A DNA stretch of 16,119 bases from Actinomycetes bacterium. Its GTDB lineage: Bacteria > Actinomycetota > Actinomycetes > S36-B12 > GCA-2699445. Made by a program: the position numbers and the translations under genes. Under the pieces are notes generated by a model, which was not told where the DNA came from, did not search any database, and worked only from the letters and a program-made list of their open reading frames with translations. Positions 1 through 7,475 of the stretch are shown here, in pieces; position 1 is the first letter of the stretch, and every line of letters starts with the position of its first letter. The stretch covers positions 1 to 16,119 of the forward strand of contig JAHZKU010000013.1 of the NCBI GenBank assembly GCA_022600255.1, given 5' to 3'.

Positions 1-4
1 CACC

Positions 5-35
5 CGCGATCGGCAGCGTTCCAGCCAAGATCGCG
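5..35 (+). promoter_or_regulatory. Hairpin in the rpsO leader (candidate S15 autoregulatory RNA)
   Basis: CGCGATC at 5-11 pairs perfectly with GATCGCG at 29-35. GGC at 12-14 can add three pairs with GCC at 24-26 across a two-base AA bulge (27-28), leaving a nine-base loop. The stem ends three bases before the ribosome binding site GGAGGA at 39-44. S15 represses its own synthesis through structured leaders in several bacterial phyla, so an autoregulatory role is plausible, but that role is inferred from position only. The start of the transcript lies outside the window. Confidence 0.4.
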
Positions 36-49
36 CCCGGAGGAATCAA

Positions 50-319
50 ATGCCGCTAGATGCTGCCACCAAGAAGACCATCATGGCCGAGTACGGTACC
101 CACGAAGGGGACACCGGAAGTCCAGAAGTTCAGGTGGCGATGCTGACGCGTCGGATCTCGGATCTGACCGAGCACACGAAAGAGCACAAACACGATCACC
201 ACTCCCGCCGCGGGCTGTTGCTGCTGGTGGGACAGCGTCGTCGTCTGCTGAACTACTTGGCCGATCGCGACATCAACCGATACCGCGCCCTGATCGAGCG
301 TCTCGGCATCCGCCGCTGA
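50..319 (+). CDS. rpsO: 30S ribosomal protein S15
   Basis: This is a primary 16S rRNA-binding protein of the small-subunit platform that also takes part in bridging the two subunits. The 89-residue length is exactly that usual for bacterial S15. The sequence shows the family pattern throughout: GDTGSPEVQVA near residues 20-30, the HKHDHHSRRGLLLLVGQRRR rRNA-binding region around residues 45-64, and a basic C-terminal helix ending in IRR. The ATG at 50 has a strong ribosome binding site, GGAGGA at 39-44, five bases upstream. It is followed by pnp on the same strand, the classic rpsO-pnp pair, which is commonly cotranscribed. A hairpin directly upstream of the ribosome binding site may allow autoregulation. 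The identification is secure. Confidence 0.98.
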   Translation: MPLDAATKKTIMAEYGTHEGDTGSPEVQVAMLTRRISDLTEHTKEHKHDHHSRRGLLLLVGQRRRLLNYLADRDINRYRALIERLGIRR

Positions 320-320
320 G

Positions 321-356
321 GCCCGCTAGTTCCGCGCCGAAACACCCCACGCGGGC
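321..356 (+). other. Inverted repeat just after rpsO
   Basis: GCCCGC at 321-326 can pair with GCGGGC at 351-356. A competing pairing uses CCGCG at 332-336 and CGCGG at 350-354. It starts two bases after the rpsO stop codon. There is no T-run downstream, so it does not look like a standard intrinsic terminator. It may slow or partly stop transcription, or protect the 3' end of the rpsO message. Confidence 0.35.
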
Positions 357-390
357 AATGCTGCGGCGCATGCGTCAACTAGGATCAAGT

Positions 391-409
391 GAGCGGCTAC
401 CGGCTGCTC
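391..409 (+). other. Stem-loop in the rpsO-pnp spacer
   Basis: GAGCGGC at 391-397 pairs with GCTGCTC at 403-409 (seven pairs, one of them G-U) around a five-base loop. It is not followed by a T-run. It is one of several hairpins in this 273-bp spacer. The spacer has no gene that I can support. Confidence 0.35.
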
Positions 410-507
410 CGCCGAACAAAACTGAATAGTCCAAACGCTGCGGCCTAAGGTCGCGCACCTGTAAACCCGGATCAGCTGAGTTAGGACTCGGTCCTCGGTG
501 GTGGATT

Positions 508-536
508 TCGGAGGCTGCACAGAAATGTGCTTCCGA
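508..536 (+). promoter_or_regulatory. GNRA-capped stem-loop in the pnp leader
   Basis: TCGGA at 508-512 pairs with TCCGA at 532-536. After an asymmetric internal loop, GCACA at 517-521 pairs with TGTGC at 526-530 around a GAAA tetraloop (522-525). This is the best-formed hairpin in the rpsO-pnp spacer, about 45 bases before the pnp ribosome binding site. A smaller hairpin, AGGAC 483-487 with GTCCT 491-495, lies just upstream. In E. coli and Streptomyces, RNase III cuts a hairpin in this spacer and PNPase then controls its own message. A similar role here is inferred from position and structure. Confidence 0.45.
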
Positions 537-592
537 TGTCCTCAATCGAAGGCGGAGCCAGGCTATGGTCCGTTTCATATTGAGGAGGACCC

Positions 593-2785
593 GTGTCGGG
601 TTCTGTAAATACATCCGAAGCCATCATCGACAACGGGGAATTTGGCACCCGATCAATCACATTCGAAGCGGGTCGGTTGGCCCAGCAGGCCAGCGGATCG
701 GCCGTGGCCTACCTCGACGGCGACACCATGCTGCTGTCTGCGACATCTGCGAGCAAAAACCCTAAGGAGCATCTGGACTTCTTCCCACTGACTGTGGATG
801 TGGAAGAGCGGATGTATGCCATCGGTAAGATTCCAGGCTCGTTCTTCCGGCGCGAAGGTCGGCCCGGCGAAGACGCGATCTTGACCTGTCGTTTGATCGA
901 CCGTCCGTTGCGTCCCTCCTTCGTGAAGGGGCTGCGCAACGAGGTGCAAGTTGTTGTCACGGTGCTCTCGTTGGATCCCGCCAACCCCTATGACGTGTTG
1001 GCCATCAATGCCGCGTCGATGTCGACCCAACTCGCCGGTCTTCCTTTCAGCGGTCCGATCGGAGCTACTCGGGTGGCACTGATTCGGGGCCAGTGGGTCG
1101 CATTCCCCAATTACGAACAGCTTGAGGAGGCGACCTTTGACATGGTGGTCGCCGGTCGTGTGGTGGGTGAAGATGTTGCCATCATGATGGTGGAGGCGGA
1201 ATCGACGGATCGCACTCTGGAGTTGATCGCTGGGGGAGCCACTGTACCCACAGAAGATGTCGTGGCCGCCGGACTTGAAGCGGCTAAGCCGTTTATCGCC
1301 ACGTTGTGTGCGGCGCAGGCGGAGCTAGCGGAACAGGCGGCCAAACCGACCGATGAGTTCCAAACCTATCCGGAGTATTCCGATGCGATTCTGGCCGCGG
1401 TGACCGCCGCCGGAAATGCCGAGCTTGCTGAAGCGATCAAGATTCCCGGCAAGACCGAACGCAACGACGAACTCGATCGCATCGGCGCGCAGATTCAGGA
1501 CAAGCTCGCCGAGGAGTTCGAGGGCGAGGCCAAGCAGGTCAGCGCCGCGATCCGAAGCCTGACCAAGCAGTTGGTGCGTGCCCGGGTCCTGTCTGAGCGA
1601 GTTCGCATGGACGGTCGGGGCCTGACCGACATCCGGCAACTGTCTGCCGAGGTCGATGTGATTCCGCGAGCACACGGAAGCGCCATTTTCGAGCGCGGCG
1701 AGACCCAAATCCTGGGCGTCACCACATTGAACATGCTGCGCATGGAGCAGCAACTAGATACCCTCAGCCCGGTTACGCGCAAGCGCTACATGCACAACTA
1801 CAACTTCCCGCCCTACTCCACCGGAGAAACTGGCCGGGTTGGCTCCCCGAAGCGTCGGGAAATCGGGCACGGCCTCCTAGCGGAGCGGGCCTTGCTTCCG
1901 GTGCTGCCGGACCGCGAAGAGTTCCCATACGCAATCCGACAGGTGTCCGAAGCCATCAGCTCGAACGGCTCGACGTCAATGGGGTCGGTCTGTGCTTCTA
2001 CGTTGTCAATGCTGAATGCCGGCGTGCCGCTGAAGGCTCCCGTCGCTGGCATTGCCATGGGTTTGATCTCGGACGAGGCGACCGGTGAGACCGTAACCCT
2101 GACCGACATCCTGGGCGCTGAAGATGCGTTTGGCGACATGGACTTCAAGGTCGCAGGGACCAAGGACTTCGTGACCGCGTTGCAGCTAGACACCAAACTC
2201 GACGGCATCCCGGCGAGCGTCCTGGCTGGCGCGCTGGCGCAAGCCAAAGATGCTCGCTTGGCCATTCTGGACGTGATGGCTGAAGCCATCGACCGTCCCG
2301 ATGACATGAGCGATCTCGCGCCCCGTGTGATCGCAGTTACGGTGCCAGTGGAGAAGATCGGCGAAGTGATTGGGCCGAAAGGCAAGATCATCAACCAGAT
2401 CCAAGAGGATACCGGCGCGGATATCACGATCGAGGATGATGGCACGATCTACATCGGCGCAACGTCTGGCACGGCAGCCGAGGCCGCCCGGACCCAGATC
2501 AACAACATCGCCAACCCGACCCTGCCAGAGGTCGGCGAGCGCTACTTGGGAACCGTCGTGAAGAACATGAACTTCGGTTCGTTCGTGTCCTTGCTGCCCG
2601 GAACCGACGGCCTGCTGCACATCTCGGAGATTCGCAAGCTTGTCGGTGGCAAGCGAGTGGAATCGGTCGACGATGTGCTCAGTGTGGGCCAGAAGGTCCA
2701 GGTCGAGATCCGCGAAATCGATCAGCGGGGCAAGCTCAGTCTGACCCCGGTCATTGAGGACGAGGACAGCAACACCGAGGCGTAA
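593..2785 (+). CDS. pnp: Polyribonucleotide nucleotidyltransferase (PNPase)
   Basis: PNPase degrades RNA phosphorolytically from the 3' end and can also add nucleotides; the streptomycete homologue was described as guanosine pentaphosphate synthetase I. The 730 residues show the full family layout: a first RNase PH-like domain with FFRREGRP (84-91) and RPLRPSF (104-110), a helical middle part, a second RNase PH-like domain with GSTSMGSVCAS (459-469), a KH domain with the GPKG loop near residues 594-597, and an S1 domain from about residue 650. The catalytic aspartates and lysine of the EDAFGDMDFK motif are present (D511, D517, K519, matching E. coli D486, D492, K494). The GTG start at 593 is chosen because AGGAGG (583-588) sits four bases upstream. 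The gene is preceded by a hairpin-rich leader that may mediate autoregulation. Secure call. Confidence 0.98.
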   Translation: MSGSVNTSEAIIDNGEFGTRSITFEAGRLAQQASGSAVAYLDGDTMLLSATSASKNPKEHLDFFPLTVDVEERMYAIGKIPGSFFRREGRPGEDAILTCRLIDRPLRPSFVKGLRNEVQVVVTVLSLDPANPYDVLAINAASMSTQLAGLPFSGPIGATRVALIRGQWVAFPNYEQLEEATFDMVVAGRVVGEDVAIMMVEAESTDRTLELIAGGATVPTEDVVAAGLEAAKPFIATLCAAQAELAEQAAKPTDEFQTYPEYSDAILAAVTAAGNAELAEAIKIPGKTERNDELDRIGAQIQDKLAEEFEGEAKQVSAAIRSLTKQLVRARVLSERVRMDGRGLTDIRQLSAEVDVIPRAHGSAIFERGETQILGVTTLNMLRMEQQLDTLSPVTRKRYMHNYNFPPYSTGETGRVGSPKRREIGHGLLAERALLPVLPDREEFPYAIRQVSEAISSNGSTSMGSVCASTLSMLNAGVPLKAPVAGIAMGLISDEATGETVTLTDILGAEDAFGDMDFKVAGTKDFVTALQLDTKLDGIPASVLAGALAQAKDARLAILDVMAEAIDRPDDMSDLAPRVIAVTVPVEKIGEVIGPKGKIINQIQEDTGADITIEDDGTIYIGATSGTAAEAARTQINNIANPTLPEVGERYLGTVVKNMNFGSFVSLLPGTDGLLHISEIRKLVGGKRVESVDDVLSVGQKVQVEIREIDQRGKLSLTPVIEDEDSNTEA

Positions 2786-2808
2786 TAGCATCCTGATCGG
2801 AGATCACC

Positions 2809-4170
2809 TTGCCTAAGTACTTCCCCGCTTCGGAGCAGGCGGCCGGTTCGACGCGGCTCCTGCTGAAGGAGGGGGACGGTGCCATCGTGAAGCGCACGGT
2901 GTTGCCGAACGGCTTACGGGTGATCTCCGAACAGGTGCCTGGCACCCGATCAGTCACTGTTGGTGTCTGGGCCGGGGTGGGATCTCGAGATGAGACCCCA
3001 GCCAGCGCCGGTGCAGCGCACTTCCTAGAACACCTACTCTTCAAGGGGACCCAGACGCGTTCGGCCCTAGAGATCGCCGAGAGTATGGATGCTGTTGGTG
3101 GCGACATGAACGCCTTCACGTCCAAAGAGTTCACGTGCTTCTACACCAAGTCATTGGCTCGGGATCTGCCCCTCGCAGTGGACGTGCTGCTCGATATCAC
3201 GTCAGATCCGCTCTTGGCCTCCGAAGACATCGAGGCAGAGCGTTCAGTTGTTATCGAAGAGATTGCCATGCACGAGGACGATGCCGGCGATAGAGCGCAC
3301 GAGGCACTGCAATCCGGCCTGCTAGGCCGATCGAAACTCGCACTGCCGATCTTGGGGACTCGGGAGTCCATCGCCGGCATGAGCACCGGTGTGATTCGGC
3401 GCTTCTTCAAGAAGCACTATCAGCCGCAAAACCTCGTTGTGGCGGCGGCCGGAGATGTGGATCATCGGGAGCTATTGCGGCTTGTGAAACGCTCCACCCA
3501 AAAGCTCGATTGGGCTTGGGGGGTAACCCCAGAACCTTCTCGGGGTGGTGGGCAACGGCGCAGGTCGGTCCGAGCGGGTGTCCATGTGGCGGACTGGCCG
3601 GGAGAACAGTGCACCGTGAGTGTCGGGACGGCCGGACTCCCAGCGTTACACGAGGATCGTCGTACGCTTGATGTTTTCAACACACTGGTGGGCGGTGGCA
3701 TGTCCTCTCGCCTGTTTCAGGCGATCAGAGAGGATCGCGGCTTGGCATATTCGGTCTACTCGTTTCACACCCCGTATTCCGATGCTGGCGTGTGGGGCGT
3801 GACTGCCGGGTGTACCCCGGCCAAAGCCGAAGAGGTGCTAGCGGTCACCCAAGCTGAGCTGGAGCGGGTGGTGGATCAAGGTGTAGACGCGACCGAGGTG
3901 GACCGCGCCAAGGGCCATCTCGCCGGCAGTTTGGTGTTGTCCGGTGAGGAGACCGCGGCACGCATGTCGGCGTTGGGTCGTGCGGAGGTGGCCACCGGGC
4001 AACTGTTCACACTAGATGAGGCGCTGATGCGGATCGAACGGGTTGATACCGAAGGGGTAATCCGGGTGGCCAAAGAGCTGCTGTCCCAGCCCCGGCAAGC
4101 CGTTGTTGTTGGACCGATCCCGGACCAAGACAAGGCGAAACGAGAGCTGTCCGCCCTGGGTTTTGCCTAA
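2809..4170 (+). CDS. pepR: M16-family zinc protease (PepR/processing-peptidase type)
   Basis: This is a member of the M16 (insulinase / mitochondrial processing peptidase) zinc metalloprotease family. The inverted zinc motif HFLEH is at residues 71-75, with E150/E151 at the expected distance for the third zinc ligand. The C-terminal half carries the conserved substrate-binding stretch LFQAIREDRGLAYSVYSF near residues 302-319. The 453-residue length fits a single-chain actinobacterial PepR. The start is TTG at 2809, six bases after GGAG (2799-2802), 23 bp after pnp. GTG at 2887 is an in-frame alternative with AAGGAGG upstream, but its spacing is long and it would remove most of the N-terminal segment before the first conserved motif. 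The pnp-pepR-dapB order is common in actinobacteria. The physiological substrate is not known to me. Confidence 0.92.
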   Translation: MPKYFPASEQAAGSTRLLLKEGDGAIVKRTVLPNGLRVISEQVPGTRSVTVGVWAGVGSRDETPASAGAAHFLEHLLFKGTQTRSALEIAESMDAVGGDMNAFTSKEFTCFYTKSLARDLPLAVDVLLDITSDPLLASEDIEAERSVVIEEIAMHEDDAGDRAHEALQSGLLGRSKLALPILGTRESIAGMSTGVIRRFFKKHYQPQNLVVAAAGDVDHRELLRLVKRSTQKLDWAWGVTPEPSRGGGQRRRSVRAGVHVADWPGEQCTVSVGTAGLPALHEDRRTLDVFNTLVGGGMSSRLFQAIREDRGLAYSVYSFHTPYSDAGVWGVTAGCTPAKAEEVLAVTQAELERVVDQGVDATEVDRAKGHLAGSLVLSGEETAARMSALGRAEVATGQLFTLDEALMRIERVDTEGVIRVAKELLSQPRQAVVVGPIPDQDKAKRELSALGFA

Positions 4171-4191
4171 CGCCAGGCGGATGTGGCGTTA
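4168..4191 (+). other. Perfect 8-bp hairpin between pepR and dapB
   Basis: TAACGCCA at 4168-4175 pairs perfectly with TGGCGTTA at 4184-4191 around an eight-base loop. The left arm starts with the pepR stop codon. There is no T-run, so a complete intrinsic terminator is unlikely. It could be a weak attenuator or a message-stabilising 3' hairpin separating pnp-pepR from dapB. Confidence 0.4.
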
Positions 4192-4229
4192 TCGCTGGTG
4201 AGCGTTCCGGTTGCGAATGAGGAGAATTC

Positions 4230-4979
4230 ATGTCGAACATGTCCGTCGGTGTCTTGGGGGCCGCTGGCCGAATGGGTCAGGAAGTCGCAAAAGCGGTGGG
4301 GGACGCTCCTGACTTGGACCTAGTCGCTGAGCTTGATGTGGGCGACAGCCTCGCGGCCTTACCTGCTGCTGGTGTGCAAGTGGTGGTCGATTTCACGTCC
4401 CCAGACGCCGTGATGACCAACATCGAGTTCTGCATTGAGCATGGCATCGGCTGTGTGGTTGGGACTTCCGGCCTGACACCGGAACGGCTGGCGCAGGTGG
4501 CTGGGTGGCTGGAATCCAGCCCTGACACGGGTGTCATCGTCGCCCCAAACTTCGGGATTGGGGCAGTATTGATGATGCAGTTTGCAGCCAAGGCGGCTCC
4601 CTACTTTGAGTCGGTAGAAATTGTTGAGCTGCATCATCCGGCCAAGGTCGATGCCCCCTCGGGAACGGCCGCGCACACCGCCGAGTTGATCGCCGCTGCC
4701 CGGGAAGCTGCCGGTACGGCTGCCGCCCCAGACGCGACGTTATCCGAGGTGCCCGGCGCGCGCGGTGCCGACATCGCTGGTGTCCCCGTGCATTCGGTGC
4801 GCTTGTCTGGGTTGGTGGCTCACCAACAGGTACTCATGGGGCAACCGGGAGAAGCCTTGACCATCAGCCACGACTCATTCGATCGTGCGTCCTTCATGCC
4901 GGGGGTTTTGCTGGCCGTCCGCAGCGTAATGGCCCGTCCCGGACTGACCGTGGGGCTGGACGCACTACTGGATGCCTGA
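4230..4979 (+). CDS. dapB: 4-hydroxy-tetrahydrodipicolinate reductase
   Basis: DapB performs the second committed step of the diaminopimelate/lysine pathway, the NAD(P)H-dependent reduction of the DapA product to tetrahydrodipicolinate. The 249-residue protein has the N-terminal nucleotide-binding loop GAAGRMG (10-16), the VVDFTSP and GTSG motifs around 52-58 and 78-81, APNFGIG near 105-111, and the signature ELHHPAKVDAPSGTA (133-147) with the catalytic H135/H136 and K139. The ATG at 4230 follows GAGGAG (4219-4224) by five bases. dapA, the preceding enzyme, lies about 6.7 kb downstream on the same strand. The next gene begins inside the dapB stop codon (TGATG), so the two are likely translationally coupled. 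Secure call. Confidence 0.97.
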   Translation: MSNMSVGVLGAAGRMGQEVAKAVGDAPDLDLVAELDVGDSLAALPAAGVQVVVDFTSPDAVMTNIEFCIEHGIGCVVGTSGLTPERLAQVAGWLESSPDTGVIVAPNFGIGAVLMMQFAAKAAPYFESVEIVELHHPAKVDAPSGTAAHTAELIAAAREAAGTAAAPDATLSEVPGARGADIAGVPVHSVRLSGLVAHQQVLMGQPGEALTISHDSFDRASFMPGVLLAVRSVMARPGLTVGLDALLDA

Positions 4980-5377
4980 TGAAGTCCCCGCGCACAATCG
5001 CCCTGATCCTAGCCGGCATCCTGCTGGTCTATCTGTTCTTCCTAGGCCGCACCGGTGTGGCGCTGATCTGGTCAGGGGATTTTGTCGGCGCCTTGTTGGG
5101 GATCGCGGTGCTGGTGTTCCCCTTCATCGGTGTCTGGGTGATCTGGCGAGAGGTCAGATTCGGATTCACCACCCAACAGATGGCCGCTTTTCAATCGGAG
5201 AATCCGATTGAGGACCAGCCACTCGACTTTGCCGCGACAAAGGCCCTAGTCGAAGAACAGCCCGATAGCTGGGAGGCTTGGTTTCGGGTGTCGATCGCCT
5301 ACGACCAAGCCGGCGACCGCCGCAAGGCGCGCGAGTCGATGCATCACGCCGTGACCCTGTATCGGGCACAGACGTGA
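4979..5377 (+). CDS. Small membrane protein with a TPR-like tail, coupled to dapB
   Basis: The function is unknown. The 132 residues contain two strongly hydrophobic segments, about 7-30 and 35-57, which should form a hairpin in the membrane. The C-terminal portion is soluble; residues 90-129 (EEQPDSWEAWFRVSIAYDQAGDRRKARE and onward) resemble a single tetratricopeptide-like helix pair with the typical W..A...A..YD.AGD..KA pattern. The ATG overlaps the dapB TGA by one base (TGATG), with no separate ribosome binding site needed, so it is probably translated by coupling. From memory, M. tuberculosis also has a small membrane protein (Rv2772c) directly after dapB, which supports a real conserved gene. 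Its role is not established; a TPR-like tail would suit binding a partner protein at the membrane. Confidence 0.8.
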   Translation: MKSPRTIALILAGILLVYLFFLGRTGVALIWSGDFVGALLGIAVLVFPFIGVWVIWREVRFGFTTQQMAAFQSENPIEDQPLDFAATKALVEEQPDSWEAWFRVSIAYDQAGDRRKARESMHHAVTLYRAQT

Positions 5378-5432
5378 GTCGGCCTCGCCAACAACTGCTG
5401 CGTCCCTGCGGCCCGCTGGCCAGGACGCGGCC

Positions 5433-5924
5433 ATGAAAGCGGTCGTGCAACGCTGTTCAGCAGCCCAGGTTCGGGTTGGCCAAGAGTTAGTAGCCCGGAT
5501 TGATGGACCTTGCCTGCTAGCCCTTGTTGGTGTCGCCAAGACGGATACATTGGCTGAGTCCCACTGGTTAGCGCAGAAGATCCTTGGTCTGCGCGTATTC
5601 GACGCTAGTAATCTGCCAGCGAAGTGTCTGCCGCCGGGCTCGGCCCGGGAGGTGTCCGTTAGCGATACCGGCCTGCCGGTGCTGCTGATCAGCCAATTCA
5701 CGCTTTACGGTAAGACGGCCAAGGGCCGCCGACCCACGTGGGAGGACGCTGCGGCCGCATCGGTTGCACGACCACTCTTTGATGCGGTTGCCCAGCGGTT
5801 GGCCGAACTTGGTGCCCAGGTGTCTACCGGCCAGTTCGGCGCCGATATGGCGGTCACATCGACGAACGATGGCCCACTGACGCTGATTCTGGAGTCAGCA
5901 TCTCCTGAGCCGCGCCCCGAATAA
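5433..5924 (+). CDS. dtd: D-aminoacyl-tRNA deacylase
   Basis: DTD removes D-amino acids (and glycine from tRNA-Ala) from mischarged tRNAs and so protects translation. The 163-residue protein starts with the family's MKAVVQR, and has SQFTLYG (87-93), the KGRRP stretch (97-101) and the C-terminal NDGPLT (145-150) containing the Gly-Pro pair that forms the chirality-proofreading pocket. It is longer than the usual 145 or so residues because of an insertion of about a dozen residues (about 60-72, including LPAKCLPPGS) before the SQFTLYG strand, plus a short tail. The ATG at 5433 has AGGA at 5422-5425. The last 71 bp overlap the 3' end of the convergent glpD, and the overlap encodes the essential NDGPLT motif. 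It lies 55 bp after the preceding gene. Confidence 0.93.
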   Translation: MKAVVQRCSAAQVRVGQELVARIDGPCLLALVGVAKTDTLAESHWLAQKILGLRVFDASNLPAKCLPPGSAREVSVSDTGLPVLLISQFTLYGKTAKGRRPTWEDAAAASVARPLFDAVAQRLAELGAQVSTGQFGADMAVTSTNDGPLTLILESASPEPRPE

Positions 5925-7473
5925 GGTCGGCATCCTGCGGCACCAAACCGACCCGGGTCCGTCGATCCAACAAGTCGTCCACGCTGAGTGCGAGTTCGTG
6001 TTCAAGACCGAACGCAAATTCCACGCCCAAGACATCCGATCCAGGTGCCACGGGGACACGCAGTTTGGGGTTGGTAACACCGAGATCCCACACCGTGGGA
6101 GCCTCGTTGCCGTAGCGTCGCCAAAGTCGATCTGGGATACCAGGCACCGGTGGCTTCGCGCCAGCACCCACCAGCGCGATCCTGGTCGTGAGGCAGGGCC
6201 GGTCGCTGACCAGATCCACGGCGTCGTTCGCCATGCGACGATACGTGGTCAGTTTGCCTCCGGCGATCGTCACCACATTGTCGTGCCGGCTCACCAGGTG
6301 GCGGCGTGAGATATCTGCGGTCCGATCCTCCGTGTCGGACTGCTCTGCATCGCGGGTGGCCGAATCGGTGTTGCCGGTGGGGTCGACCGATGGCGCCGAT
6401 CGCACCAGTGGCCTCATACCGGCATAGGTTCCCACCACATCCTCTAAGGTCAGCGGAACGGCGAGAACCTCCGAGACAGTGTCGATGATCCATGAGATGT
6501 CTGCGACCGGGGCGTTGATGTGCTCCGGAATCGGGCCCGCTAGGGGATTGTCGGTGATGCCCAGGTAGGTCAGGCCGTCGGGCTGGGGCAACGAAAAAAC
6601 AAAGCGGCCGGTTTCCCCAGGTACTGGCACGATGAGGGCCGCGGTGCTGTTCCCCAACCGCTCAGAACGCACGATGGCATGGGAGCCCACCGAAGGAGTG
6701 AGTTCCACGTCTTGGTCCAGTTGGCCCGCCCAAACGCCGGCCGCGTTGATGACGTGCTTAGCGTTGATATAAAAGCTTTCCCCAGTCAGGGAGTCGTGGA
6801 CTTGGGCTCCAGCTGGTGTGATGGCATCTACCGTGGTCTGGGTCATCATGAGTGCGCCATACGCGGCGGCGGTGCGGGCTAATGCGATCACCAGTCGCGC
6901 GTCATCCTCCAACTGGCACTCCCAGCCCAGCATGCCGCCTTTCAGCCCGTCTGGGTTCAGGCCCGGCGCGAGTTCCAGGGTTCGGCGCTTCCCCAACCGG
7001 CGCCACCCCTTCAACAAGCCACGGGGGGTGCGGGCAGCCATCTTTAGGACGTCCCCGGCGAAGAATCCCGCTCCGGTCAGGTAGCCGAGCTTCTGCTCAC
7101 CCGCGTACAACGGCGCAATCTGCGGGAGCGGCCGGATCAAGTGGGGCGCGATTGTCCCGGCGACATAGCCGCGTTCGATGGCGCTTTCCCAGGCCACGCC
7201 CACATCCCCAGTGGCTAGGTAGCGCAGCCCGCCGTGCACCAGTTTGCTCGAGTAGCTCGAAGTGCCACTGGCGAAATCACCGCGCTCTACGAGGGCCACA
7301 GTCAACCCCCTGCTGGCGGCATCGAGGGCCACCCCGGTTCCCGTGACGCCACCACCGATCACGAGAACGTCCAGTTGCAGGCCACTTGCAGCCCGATCTC
7401 GGGCGCGCGCCCGGGTCTCGGCGTTCAGGCGGGCGGCGGGGTCTCCGGGTGCGATTGTGATTGGCAGCGCCAT
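5854..7473 (-). CDS. glpD: FAD-dependent glycerol-3-phosphate dehydrogenase
   Basis: GlpD oxidises sn-glycerol-3-phosphate to dihydroxyacetone phosphate at the membrane, passing electrons to quinone. The 539-residue protein has the dinucleotide-binding motif IGGGVTGTG (39-47), the family signature FASGTSSYSSKLVHGGLRYL (68-86), GVWAGQL and, in the C-terminal half, GGKLTTYRRMA. There is an acidic low-complexity insertion (residues roughly 375-395, SDTEDRTAD) before the RRHLVSRH stretch. The start is ATG at 7473, five bases after AAGGAG (7484-7479); the GTG at 7479 overlaps that ribosome binding site and is unlikely. It begins two bases after the stop codon of the TetR gene, so the two form a coupled operon. 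The last 71 bp overlap dtd on the other strand. The conserved placement beside tetR and an AGPS-like gene matches glpD1 (Rv2249c) of M. tuberculosis from memory. Confidence 0.95.
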   Translation of the reverse strand: MALPITIAPGDPAARLNAETRARARDRAASGLQLDVLVIGGGVTGTGVALDAASRGLTVALVERGDFASGTSSYSSKLVHGGLRYLATGDVGVAWESAIERGYVAGTIAPHLIRPLPQIAPLYAGEQKLGYLTGAGFFAGDVLKMAARTPRGLLKGWRRLGKRRTLELAPGLNPDGLKGGMLGWECQLEDDARLVIALARTAAAYGALMMTQTTVDAITPAGAQVHDSLTGESFYINAKHVINAAGVWAGQLDQDVELTPSVGSHAIVRSERLGNSTAALIVPVPGETGRFVFSLPQPDGLTYLGITDNPLAGPIPEHINAPVADISWIIDTVSEVLAVPLTLEDVVGTYAGMRPLVRSAPSVDPTGNTDSATRDAEQSDTEDRTADISRRHLVSRHDNVVTIAGGKLTTYRRMANDAVDLVSDRPCLTTRIALVGAGAKPPVPGIPDRLWRRYGNEAPTVWDLGVTNPKLRVPVAPGSDVLGVEFAFGLEHELALSVDDLLDRRTRVGLVPQDADLIRGAAQEMLTPESASVGHRSSM

Positions 7474-7475
7474 GC

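Noticed and set aside
564..569. TATGGT as a -10 box for pnp
   Set aside because: There is no -35-like sequence at 16-18 bases upstream, and it is a short chance match, so I did not annotate it.
1813..2791. Long minus-strand open frames opposite pnp (1813-2445 and 2186-2791)
   Set aside because: They are antisense shadows of a strongly conserved gene in GC-rich DNA, with no recognisable domain and no ribosome binding signal.
6852..7346. Plus-strand open frame opposite glpD
   Set aside because: It is rich in Arg, Pro, Ser and Gly, as expected from reading GC-rich DNA in the wrong frame, and glpD is clearly conserved on the other strand.
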